This document shows, piece by piece, positions 1-7,535 of a stretch of DNA of 47,076 bases (its first letter is position 1; every line of letters starts with the position of its first letter). This DNA comes from an uncultured Solobacterium sp. (lineage in GTDB: Bacteria > Bacillota_I > Bacilli_A > Erysipelotrichales > Erysipelotrichaceae). The DNA is taken from assembly GCA_900547815.1 (NCBI GenBank), contig URHY01000006.1, positions 1-47,076 on the forward strand, in the 5' to 3' direction. The notes beneath the pieces are model-generated. The model worked only from the letters and a program-made list of their open reading frames with translations, was not told the origin of the DNA and did no database searches. Both the position numbers and the translations under genes were made by a program.

Positions 1-578
<578 letters not shown>

Positions 579-590
<12 letters not shown>

Positions 591-1523
591 TATATCACCT
601 GCTGCTTGTTTATAAATTTTGTATTGTTTTAAAGCCAATGAATTAGAATCAATCGTTTCTAGTCTTTTAAACAACTCATCCAACGGACTTTCATAGTCTT
701 CTTCATCTTCTTTAACTTCTGCATAATTGAGCATTTCCATGACCATTGTAAAGTTCTGCTCATCTTCTGGTGCATAATGGTACAGATATAACATCAGCGC
801 TTCCAATAGTGCTGTTTCACTCTTTTCCCAGAATGGATCATTGGTAGAAGAACCTTTAGGTGTTGTATTACGGATCAAGTTGGTAATTAATTTAAGTACA
901 TCCTTATCACTTTGAATATAGTGGAATGGATTATATCCAAGAGATTTAGACATATCAATCAAGTCAATGACTTTAATGACATAACCATTCTCTTCTAATA
1001 GATGACCAACACTTCGAATGATTTCGCCTTTGGGATCCAATACAACAAAACTTGTATTACACTGCATGATGTTTGGTTTTGCATAAAATCTTGTCTTTCC
1101 AGCACCAGAACCACCAATCACAACTGTATTTAAGTTTCGACGATGTTTTTTACCATCTAACCCCATTCGTACATTTTGTGAAAAGACTTTGTTAGCAAAG
1201 TAATCTTTATTCGCGTATTTCTTACAAACAGTATTGGGATTTGCCCATTTAGCTGATCCGTATTCTTCAGTTCTTCTATAGTTTTTAGCTGAAGATAAAT
1301 ACATCCCAACACCTAATACATAGATTATCAGAAAGATATCGATTGTTTTTAATGTTGAATTCGTCCATTGAATTTGAAATGGATGATTTAAAGCTTCATT
1401 AAGATTTGGAATTGCATTGATTAATCCTTTATCCATGTAGGGTGCAATAAGCAATGCAACCCAAATTGTTGGTATTAGTAATAAGCCTAGAAACACATAT
1501 TCATTTTTTTTAGCATCTCTCAT
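579..1523 (-). pseudogene. virD4: VirD4/TcpA-type coupling protein, truncated by insertion
   Basis: Type IV coupling proteins are membrane ATPases that bring the relaxase-DNA complex to the secretion channel. This 314-residue frame has two N-terminal membrane segments (about 12-30 and 60-76), a Walker A motif GGSGAGKT (137-144) and a Walker-B-like FVVLDPKGE. The family usually runs to about 550-600 residues. Here the frame ends shortly after YKQAAGD, where intact relatives continue with a conserved helix and the C-terminal ATPase motifs. The last few codons and the stop come from the serine-recombinase element. The start overlaps the end of the 71-residue gene upstream, as in an operon. Unless the element excises, this ICE copy lacks a functional coupling protein from this locus. 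Confidence 0.85.
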
Positions 1524-1725
1524 AATGATCTTTTATAGAAGGTGGATTTGCATCACAAACTTTTATAATCAATGAATCTAGAAAGTCATAGTTTTTATGT
1601 GCCATACGTTGTTTATCTCTTAAATCTGCAAGAGCACGCACAATGATTCTTCTTTCTGTATCATCGACTTGGATTTCAATCATTTCATCATTTTGTTTTT
1701 TAAACCAGTTACGCATATTTGTCAT
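1510..1725 (-). CDS. Small conserved-looking ICE protein between pcfB and virD4
   Basis: This 71-residue protein (MTNMRNWFKKQND...) is not recognised. It has a short basic N-terminus (RNWFKKQ) and a charged, probably helical body with VDDTERRIIVRALADLRDKQR; no membrane segment is visible. It overlaps the pcfB stop by 4 nt upstream and the virD4 start downstream, so it is translationally coupled to both and likely belongs to the coupling-protein module. Small proteins in this position of Firmicutes ICEs are common but mostly uncharacterised. Function is unknown. Confidence 0.7.
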   Translation of the reverse strand: MTNMRNWFKKQNDEMIEIQVDDTERRIIVRALADLRDKQRMAHKNYDFLDSLIIKVCDANPPSIKDHYERC

Positions 1726-2432
1726 CTCACTTTCTTTTTGGATTTCTTTCTTACCGGATATTTAGGTGCAGAAGATTTTAACTGTTCTTGCTTAATATCC
1801 TTTAGTTCCTGACGGACAGAAGGTCTATCCATAGTAACTGTTGATTTTTTTCTTTCGACGGTTTTCTTCTTGTTTTCTCTCTTCAATGTTTTTGAAGATG
1901 GCTCGAACGGAGTACCGTCCTTGCTTGTCCGAGCCTTGTTGGGGTTTGATTTTTCATCCATCAGTTTTGATAACAATGCATCATGCTCTTCATCACTCAT
2001 TGGCTTTATATCCTTTTGTGATAAGACAGATTCACGAATGGCTTTTGTATCAATAGTAGCTAAGTCAAATTTATCTACCATTCTAGATATCTTAGAAGCA
2101 TCTTCTGCTTTGACCATGATATCTACGATCCCATCTGTATTGTTCTTTTCTTTTAATACAGAATAGAGGACACCATAATGTTTTGCTTCTTCACAAAACT
2201 TTTTTAAGTCAGAATGGTGAATCGCGAATACTTTTAATTCCTTATTGGATTTTAATAGGTTATCTAGATTTGTTTTTCCTTTGATTTTCTTGTTGTCACT
2301 AATAATCGCATACAAAGTAACAGCCAGAGATTTAGCGGCTGTTCCACCAGCTTTTAATCCAATTTCAGCAGCCACTTGAATACCTTCCAATGTCATCTTC
2401 ATCATTTGATCAGCTGTATCGGCACTGTTCAT
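1722..2432 (-). CDS. pcfB: PcfB family protein (DUF3801)
   Basis: This 236-residue protein matches the DUF3801/PcfB family in its N-terminal half (MMKMTLEGIQVAAEIGLKAG, then LKVFAIHHSDLKKF and DIMVKAEDASKISRM). PcfB of pCF10 is a relaxosome accessory protein that binds relaxase and coupling protein. The C-terminal third (after about residue 150) is Lys/Ser-rich, low in complexity and strongly basic, fitting a flexible DNA- or protein-binding tail. It overlaps the relaxase stop codon by 4 nt upstream and the 71-residue gene by 4 nt downstream, so relaxase, PcfB and VirD4 form one translationally coupled block. Confidence 0.85.
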   Translation of the reverse strand: MNSADTADQMMKMTLEGIQVAAEIGLKAGGTAAKSLAVTLYAIISDNKKIKGKTNLDNLLKSNKELKVFAIHHSDLKKFCEEAKHYGVLYSVLKEKNNTDGIVDIMVKAEDASKISRMVDKFDLATIDTKAIRESVLSQKDIKPMSDEEHDALLSKLMDEKSNPNKARTSKDGTPFEPSSKTLKRENKKKTVERKKSTVTMDRPSVRQELKDIKQEQLKSSAPKYPVRKKSKKKVR

Positions 2433-3769
2433 AAATTAAAGCTCCTTTCATATTCTTTTTGTGTTTGCATACGCTCCGTTTCTAATGCGTTTACCATTTT
2501 TAGCTTTTCTTCAATATCAGGTACTCTCTTTTCTATATCTTCGCATATTCGGATTTCCTTTTTCCCATGTGCAATTTTAGAAGTGAGCGTATCTCGATCT
2601 TGCTCTAATTGTTGTTTTAAATCATGATTACGACATCTTTTAATCTTGTTGTAAATGGATCTTCTTTGATTCATCCAGTTTTCTATTTGATTGTTTAATT
2701 CCAATTTAAAAGCAAGCACATCTTCCACTGTTTCAAGATTGTGCTTGCCAATGAATGTATTTTCATCTGTGATTTTGTCCATATAAATCAAATCCTTTCT
2801 AAGTGCTGGACTTGGATATTTTTGTGGTATGCCTTTTGGCTTTAAGATACCTAATTCAAAACAATATCGAATATACATCGCTTTGATTCCTTTTAATTTT
2901 CTATGATTGCCTTGATATTCTTTACAAGGTATAACATCTTTAACAGATGACTGCATGGGAAACAAGAAGTTACTGTTAATCCGTTCCATCAAATGTTCTT
3001 CATCATAGCGATTATCACGAGTCAGTTTATAAAAGCGAAATGTTCTTTTAGATTGTGGATGTTTTAAAGTCCAATGTTTACCATTCAAATTTACAACATA
3101 TCCAATTTCTTCAAGACTAGATTGAAACTGTTCAGGTGTTCTTGCATACAATAAAACAGAATCCACGTCATAGCGAATCAATTTCCGTAAATAGATAGAA
3201 TCATTCTTTTCTGCTTTCCATTCTCCATAATTCATCGCTTTGCCTTCTGGTTCTGTGATGACAGTTAAACCATGCTCTTTACAGATCGCATCATTTAATT
3301 CACGGAAGTGATCGATATCAGCTTTCTTATTGTCATACTTTTTACCATCTACCCAGGAAACGGAGTTTACCACGAAATGATTGTGTAGATGGTCTTTATC
3401 CAAATGAGTAGAAACAACCACTTCAAATCGATTGCCCCACATTTGTTTAGCAAGCTGAACACCTAATGCATGGCATTGTTCTGGTGTCACTTCACCTGGC
3501 TTAAAAGATTGCACCGCATGAAAGGCAAGGCGACCATCCATCTTGTTGTAAGAAAGCTTTGTATTCATCATCTGTTTTAAGGCCGTACGAGGTTCACAAT
3601 TGATTCCGGTAATAAACTCTTTTTCGTTTGTTTTATAGCCTTGGGTAGTGTAAGTTAAAACTTCTTTTAAACCATCACTCATATCTTCTTTTGTTTTATC
3701 TGGATTTTTAATATAGTTTAGGACACGATTTAAATCATCTTTTACTGCCCATATTTTGGTAATTGCCAT
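2429..3769 (-). CDS. MOBP-type relaxase/mobilization nuclease
   Basis: This 446-residue protein begins MAITKIWAVK as relaxase/mobilization nuclease (VirD2-like) domains do, and has the metal-binding histidine cluster in THLDKDHLHNHFVVNS (His122, His127, His129, His131). A Tyr in the first 50 residues (RVLNYI or LTYTTQGY) is the likely nicking nucleophile. It would nick oriT and stay covalently bound to the transferred strand. The C-terminal region after about residue 330 is charged and coiled-coil-like. The start overlaps the mobC 3' end by 28 nt and the stop overlaps the pcfB start. The full motif set suggests it is active. Confidence 0.92.
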   Translation of the reverse strand: MAITKIWAVKDDLNRVLNYIKNPDKTKEDMSDGLKEVLTYTTQGYKTNEKEFITGINCEPRTALKQMMNTKLSYNKMDGRLAFHAVQSFKPGEVTPEQCHALGVQLAKQMWGNRFEVVVSTHLDKDHLHNHFVVNSVSWVDGKKYDNKKADIDHFRELNDAICKEHGLTVITEPEGKAMNYGEWKAEKNDSIYLRKLIRYDVDSVLLYARTPEQFQSSLEEIGYVVNLNGKHWTLKHPQSKRTFRFYKLTRDNRYDEEHLMERINSNFLFPMQSSVKDVIPCKEYQGNHRKLKGIKAMYIRYCFELGILKPKGIPQKYPSPALRKDLIYMDKITDENTFIGKHNLETVEDVLAFKLELNNQIENWMNQRRSIYNKIKRCRNHDLKQQLEQDRDTLTSKIAHGKKEIRICEDIEKRVPDIEEKLKMVNALETERMQTQKEYERSFNL

Positions 3770-4107
3770 ACTTCCTCCATATTGATTGGTTGTCGAATCA
3801 AAATCATAATCTCATTGATTTGATCTTGCAGCTTTTCATAGTTTTCCATGTAAAAGGATTTATCCATTGCATTTTGTGTATAAACAGATATCGCGATTTG
3901 ATTCATGTTTTCAGCAATCTCTCTTAAAATTTCGATTACTTCGATGAATTCTTTAGTAGGCGCAGGTCTAGGCACTAAACCGTTTATACACATTCTTAGA
4001 TAAGATTCACGAGATAGACTTGATTCTTTAACTAAATTGTTAAGATGATCAAAGTCTTGATTCGTTAATCTAACTTTGATTTCTTTTTTCTTCGATTTTG
4101 TTTTCAT
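3742..4107 (-). CDS. mobC: MobC-like relaxosome accessory protein
   Basis: The best start is the ATG at 4107 (MKTKSKKKEIKVRLTNQDFDHL), preceded by AAGGTG at good spacing; the longer frame to 4149 runs through the small overlapping gene. The roughly 121-residue product has a ribbon-helix-helix-like N-terminus (EIKVRLTNQDFDHLNNLVKESSLSRESYLRM) followed by a helical C-terminus (EIAENMNQIAISVYTQ), the usual MobC layout. MobC proteins bind oriT and help the relaxase open the DNA. It lies just upstream of, and overlaps, the relaxase gene. The adjacent hairpin cluster at 4226-4299 is its plausible binding region. Confidence 0.82.
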   Translation of the reverse strand: MKTKSKKKEIKVRLTNQDFDHLNNLVKESSLSRESYLRMCINGLVPRPAPTKEFIEVIEILREIAENMNQIAISVYTQNAMDKSFYMENYEKLQDQINEIMILIRQPINMEEVWQLPKYGQ

Positions 4108-4201
4108 TGTAGAAAGCACCTTGAATAAATAAAACCGTACCCATCCCAACTAATCCTCCACCAAGAAAACTGACAAAACAGAGTGTTAAACTATTTAACA
4201 T
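4070..4201 (-). CDS. Tiny membrane protein (DUF3789-like) overlapping mobC
   Basis: A 43-codon frame starts at the ATG at 4201 (MLNSLTLCFVSFLGGGLVGM) and ends at a TAG at 4070-4072 inside mobC in another frame. GGAGG lies 9 nt upstream of this ATG; a second in-frame ATG at 4207 is too close to it. The first 28 residues form one hydrophobic segment with a GGGLVG turn, ending in a short charged tail. This matches the small single-pass DUF3789 proteins often found near MobC/relaxase genes in Firmicutes ICEs. Its function is unknown, and family assignment is from memory of that pattern. Confidence 0.6.
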   Translation of the reverse strand: MLNSLTLCFVSFLGGGLVGMGTVLFIQGAFYNENKIEEKRNQS

Positions 4202-4225
4202 TTTCATCTTCCTCCAATCTTAAAA

Positions 4226-4299
4226 GAGCTATCAGCATTTGTGATAGCTCAGGGTCTTAGGGATATTCCCTAAATACTAGTCTTTTGTCCCCAAAAGAC
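4226..4299. other. Candidate oriT: three adjacent hairpins upstream of mob genes
   Basis: Three perfect inverted repeats follow each other: GAGCTATCA/TGATAGCTC (4226-4250, 9 bp, loop 7), TTAGGGA/TCCCTAA (4257-4273, 7 bp, loop 3) and GTCTTTT/AAAAGAC (4280-4299, 7 bp, loop 6 of GTCCCC). None is followed by a clear T-run, so they are poor terminators. They fill the only gap in the mob region, directly upstream of the MobC and relaxase genes, where oriT normally lies. I cannot identify a nic site by homology, so the oriT call is an inference. Confidence 0.45.
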
Positions 4300-4322
4300 G
4301 TTGCTTGTTACAACTGTAGACA

Positions 4323-4532
4323 TTAATTGGCTACAGTCTTTTTCTTATCCGGAATCAAATCGGCAAGATCTTGATCCATTTTTTCGAACATTTCTTTTTT
4401 CTGATTCAGTAGTTTTAGATTTGCAGTCAGAATATTATTTTCTTCAGAAAGTGTTTTGATGCGTTCTTCATTTTTGATTTTTTTCTTTTCAATAGTGGAT
4501 ATTCTTTTAACGATATCTTCGTACTTTATCAT
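4323..4532 (-). CDS. Small coiled-coil protein
   Basis: This 69-residue protein is a nearly continuous heptad-like coiled coil (IVKRISTIEKKKIKNEERIKTL, then ENNILTANLKLLNQKKEMFEKM). It is rich in Lys and Glu with no Cys and no membrane segment. It sits between the DUF5688 gene and the putative oriT, in the same direction. Coiled-coil peptides like this could serve as relaxosome or partner scaffolds, but no family is recognised. Start choice is supported by position only; the Shine-Dalgarno is weak. Confidence 0.65.
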   Translation of the reverse strand: MIKYEDIVKRISTIEKKKIKNEERIKTLSEENNILTANLKLLNQKKEMFEKMDQDLADLIPDKKKTVAN

Positions 4533-4549
4533 TTTGAAATCTCCAATTT

Positions 4550-5248
4550 CTAATGAAGTAATTGCGAATATTTATGTTTATTGATTCGCTTTTCATAATC
4601 ATCTGCTTTTTCTAAAATGTGTTCATCTTTATCATAATGATACAAATGATCAGATAGCTTTTTATCAGGATCTACAAATGTTGATTTATTAACAGAAAGA
4701 AGCATTTCTTTAACATGTTCAATATTCAAAGAAGGGGAATCACATAATGCAATACACTCATCTGTTGATGATGGAATGATATATAAGTCATGTTCTAATT
4801 TTTCAGCCAAATCATTTAAAATTCCAGCATAGAACATTGTGGCTGCACCATCTGTTTTATGTTCATTTGTCAGAACAACAAGTTGATGTTCTTTTTCTTC
4901 CAAGGCTATGTCTTTTGGAATTCCTATCAACATGGTTTCTAATGGAAGTATTTCTGGTTTCATCATATTTGGCGATGAAATCAATGCATCGTTATGAAGT
5001 TTGTTTACATCAATTCCGTACTGATCCATGAGTTGATTTGTAACTCTAGCCGAACAAAAACGGTCATTTGTTGTTTGTATCATAATCTTATAAACAATCG
5101 CAAGATCTCCAATAATAGTATGAGGCATAGTGGCTAAATCATTTTTATGTTCTTCTGCATTAATGACTGTCATAAATAAATAATCTTTAACGGCATTATA
5201 ATCAAGCAGAGCATTTACATCCTCTAAAACTTTGTCATTGTGTACCAT
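4550..5248 (-). CDS. DUF5688 family protein
   Basis: This 232-residue cytosolic protein matches the DUF5688 pattern: an N-terminal segment with MTVINAEEHKNDLATMPH and DLAIVYKIMI, a middle with VLTNEHKTDGAATMFYAGIL, and DLYIIPSSTDECIAL. The family is common in Firmicutes ICEs and of unknown function. Relatives usually extend further at the N-terminus, so this may be a short version. GGAGG lies 11 nt before the ATG at 5248. A 38-codon frame (5224-5340) overlaps its start. Confidence 0.75.
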   Translation of the reverse strand: MVHNDKVLEDVNALLDYNAVKDYLFMTVINAEEHKNDLATMPHTIIGDLAIVYKIMIQTTNDRFCSARVTNQLMDQYGIDVNKLHNDALISSPNMMKPEILPLETMLIGIPKDIALEEKEHQLVVLTNEHKTDGAATMFYAGILNDLAEKLEHDLYIIPSSTDECIALCDSPSLNIEHVKEMLLSVNKSTFVDPDKKLSDHLYHYDKDEHILEKADDYEKRINKHKYSQLLH

Positions 5249-5340
5249 TTTCCACTAACCTCCATCTTCAAATTCTTAAAATAAAAAGCCAATCTTTCTA
5301 GATTCGCTGTACTGAATTCAATTGTTTCTACATTATTCAT
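5224..5340 (-). CDS. Possible 38-residue protein upstream of the DUF5688 gene
   Basis: An ATG at 5340 opens a 38-codon frame (MNNVETIEFSTANLERLAFY...) ending at TAG 5224-5226, inside the DUF5688 start region. Its ATG overlaps the stop of the 109-residue gene, the tight spacing seen across this operon, and codon use looks normal. No family is recognised. It could be a real small coupling peptide or chance. Confidence 0.45.
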   Translation of the reverse strand: MNNVETIEFSTANLERLAFYFKNLKMEVSGKWYTMTKF

Positions 5341-5662
5341 TTTCTAAGTCCTCCATTTCTACATACAATCCATAGAATGGATCATCTGTATCTAATTCAT
5401 ATACTTCATTTTCATAGCTATCAATCGCAAAAATCATATATTCAACAATATCGTTATACATATTTTGTTTTGCTTCTTCTAATGCATGGATTCCTTCTTC
5501 AAAGGAAATTGTTTCTAAAGTATTTGTAGAAGTTTCTTTTGCGTATGTGTAATTTGTAATGGTATCTTCTACAGATTCCAACATGAGTAATTGCGCCTGT
5601 ACGATTTGTTTATCTTCTGAATGTAAGTTTGCGTAATTATAAATTCTAGTGTTGTAAGTCAT
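5333..5662 (-). CDS. Acidic hypothetical ICE protein
   Basis: This 109-residue protein is strongly acidic, especially at its C-terminus (DSYENEVYELDTDDPFYGLY...EDLENE). No membrane segment or known motif is seen. Its start overlaps the end of the 182-residue gene by 17 nt, so the two are translationally coupled. Short acidic ICE proteins sometimes mimic DNA (anti-restriction or nucleoid-protein mimics); the charge pattern permits that idea here but does not show it. Unrecognised. Confidence 0.65.
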   Translation of the reverse strand: MTYNTRIYNYANLHSEDKQIVQAQLLMLESVEDTITNYTYAKETSTNTLETISFEEGIHALEEAKQNMYNDIVEYMIFAIDSYENEVYELDTDDPFYGLYVEMEDLENE

Positions 5663-6194
5663 TGTTCTTTCCTCCTTTTGACTTTGGCTTTTTCATATCC
5701 ATTTCATCTAATTCAATAGAATAAACTCGTTCATTTTGTTGTTCGCCAAAAAGTTGAGCCATCAATTCTGAATCATTCTTTGTGGATTCATAGGCATTCA
5801 AATATTCATTATCCACAAGATGAAATTTCTTCTTTTGCGTTTTTTCATTTTCTACAAGTTCTGTAGCTGTAATCTTTAATGCAGCTTCTTCATTAAGTTC
5901 CAAGCTATCTGGTGTTTTATTTAAGTCCATCAACAACAATGTTTCATTAAAAAGGATTGGTTCTTCATCCTTCAATGCTTTCATCTGTTTAAACATGATA
6001 TTTAAAAATTGTTTCTTTACCTGATCATTAACCAATACTTCTACAGGCTGATCTAGAATATCTTTATAATGTTTTGATGGGACAACGGTCGGCTGCTTTG
6101 TGTCTGGATTGATATAGGCATAGGTCATACGACTGATATTTTCACAGACTTCTTTTATCTTCATTTTCTGAAATAAATCAAATTGTTTATTCAA
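5646..6194 (-). CDS. Hypothetical ICE protein, 182 aa
   Basis: The frame begins MNKQFDLFQKMKIKEVCENISRM and contains TYAYINPDTKQPTVVPSKHYKDIL. It appears soluble and mostly helical, with a charged C-terminal tail ending KPKSKGGKNNDLQH. I do not recognise a family. It is the first gene after the terminator-like hairpin at 6228-6254 and heads the group running on to DUF5688, the coiled-coil protein and the mob genes. A role in conjugation or its regulation is inferred from position only. Confidence 0.65.
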   Translation of the reverse strand: MNKQFDLFQKMKIKEVCENISRMTYAYINPDTKQPTVVPSKHYKDILDQPVEVLVNDQVKKQFLNIMFKQMKALKDEEPILFNETLLLMDLNKTPDSLELNEEAALKITATELVENEKTQKKKFHLVDNEYLNAYESTKNDSELMAQLFGEQQNERVYSIELDEMDMKKPKSKGGKNNDLQH

Positions 6195-6227
6195 ATTGCA
6201 TCACCTTTACTTTCTAAATTTGAATAA

Positions 6228-6254
6228 TAAAAAAGAGAAAGTATCTACTTTCCC
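6228..6254 (-). terminator. Intrinsic terminator after the toprim gene
   Basis: On the minus strand GAAAGTA-GA-TACTTTC forms a 7-bp stem with flanking G/C pairs, followed by CTTTTTT (plus 6228-6235). It lies between the toprim-protein gene and the next gene downstream, in the right direction to end the first transcript. Confidence 0.6.
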
Positions 6255-6304
6255 TTAATAATAATCACAAATTATATTTTTTCGGATTTCTTTCATGCAT
6301 CCTC

Positions 6305-6440
6305 ATCTTTCCAAAAGAAATGGCGGGGGTCTTACCCGCCTATGTGTGGACCCGGGTCTTACGACCAGCCCAAGCTTTTAAAAGCTCTTCTTTGCATAAT
6401 CATCATAGCTAAATAATGCTTCAAAATCAAATTATTTGTA
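6305..6440 (-). other. Untranslated segment with GC-rich hairpins
   Basis: This gap between the toprim gene and the terminator holds GGTC-GTAA-GACC (6355-6366), a GC-rich stem GGCGGG/CCCGCC (6322-6340), and the 14-bp palindrome AGCTTTTAAAAGCT (6373-6386). The GTAAGAC string occurs in both GC-rich hairpins, suggesting related loops. A very short frame, MRMHERNPKKYNL, follows with a GATGAGG upstream. The block is richer in GC than its surroundings, so it may be a regulatory RNA or protein-binding site. No known riboswitch is recognised. Confidence 0.4.
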
Positions 6441-6444
6441 TTTT

Positions 6445-7383
6445 TCATAAATTATTTGTTGTTTTATTAACATATAATAACAATTCATTTACATCCTTGT
6501 GCATTTTCGGATGTTCATCTATGCATTGATATTTTGAATTCAGAATAGAAATGATTTTTGCTGTTGCACCAATACCAACTTCATCATTATCTAGATGGAA
6601 GATAATTGTTTTGATATTTGGATTTCTTTCTAAATACGCTTTTAGTGCAATAGGAATATCCGCTTCTGATTTACTCGTAATCTTATCACTGGCTCCGGCA
6701 AGAGACAGATAATTAAATTCGGTATAATCCATTTCATCCATTTTCAAAAGAGTCATATAGGATAATAAATCAATAGCTGCTTCAAACACATGAAGAACAT
6801 CATTATTTACATTTGTGTAGTTGAAACTAAATGCTTTATTACTTCCAGCATGATCCAATTTAAAATTTTTAAAGATACTTCGTTTAAATGCATACGCTGG
6901 TTTATCTTTATCATATCCAACAAACACTGCATTCTTGAAGTTAGCGGATTGATAAATCATTCCTTTGGATATGAAATCATCCACAATTCCTTTATCGATT
7001 TTTCTAATTTCACATAAATAACGAATCACTAAATCATTGTTCTTATCTTTAATAGGTAATTCAAATGGTTTTACAGGTTTTGGATGATAATAAGTGGTAA
7101 CTGGTGCACTCACATTCATTAAATCTGATAAATAGTTACACGCATCTTTAAATTCATATCCTTCCACAATAATCAAATAATCAAGTGCAGATGTTCCACC
7201 TTTGCCTTGTGACCACCAATACCATTTTCCATTTGAAAAATGCAAGGAATCATGATCTCGATGATAATAATCTGTTCTCCCATTTTTTACTAACAGGTCT
7301 GGAGCATAGTTTCTTAAATAATCAAAAGCAGATAAGGTTCTTACTTTTTCTAGAACGTCTTTTCGTATAAATCGTTGACTCAT
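6445..7383 (-). CDS. DUF3991/toprim domain protein (primase-like)
   Basis: The 312-residue protein starts with a CHC2-like but Cys-poor region (DYYHRDHDSLHFSNGKWYWW, then SQGKGGTSALDYLI) typical of DUF3991 proteins, then a toprim fold with VFEAAIDLLSY, YLSLAGASDK and IIFHLDNDEVG (acidic DxD). Such proteins are primase-like factors on plasmids and ICEs that may help convert transferred single strands. It lacks a helicase or polymerase part, so it may act with a host replication protein. The ATG at 7383 overlaps the stop (ATGA) of the 51-codon open extension behind ardC. A terminator follows after the hairpin block. Confidence 0.8.
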   Translation of the reverse strand: MSQRFIRKDVLEKVRTLSAFDYLRNYAPDLLVKNGRTDYYHRDHDSLHFSNGKWYWWSQGKGGTSALDYLIIVEGYEFKDACNYLSDLMNVSAPVTTYYHPKPVKPFELPIKDKNNDLVIRYLCEIRKIDKGIVDDFISKGMIYQSANFKNAVFVGYDKDKPAYAFKRSIFKNFKLDHAGSNKAFSFNYTNVNNDVLHVFEAAIDLLSYMTLLKMDEMDYTEFNYLSLAGASDKITSKSEADIPIALKAYLERNPNIKTIIFHLDNDEVGIGATAKIISILNSKYQCIDEHPKMHKDVNELLLYVNKTTNNL

Positions 7384-7535
7384 CTTTCCAACTCCTTGTT
7401 TTTTGGTGCCATTTTTGCAATTCCATGTTCTTTACAAAACTTACGTACACCACTTGGATTTTCTTTTGTGGATAATTCGAATTCATCTGTATAAACCGTT
7501 TCGACTTTGTATTTTTGTTCCTGGATATTGTGAAT
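7380..7535 (-). other. In-frame open extension of the ArdC-type gene after a UGA stop
   Basis: Directly after the TGA at 7536-7538 the same frame continues open for 51 codons (IHNIQEQKYKVETVYTDEFE...GIAKMAPKNKELER) and ends at a TGA that overlaps the ATG of the toprim gene. No ATG with a ribosome site exists in it, and the residues look protein-like. It is either the tail of an originally longer ArdC protein cut by a nonsense mutation, a readthrough extension, or a small gene with an unusual start. Arm 2 cannot decide, because its ardC is truncated earlier. Confidence 0.5.
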
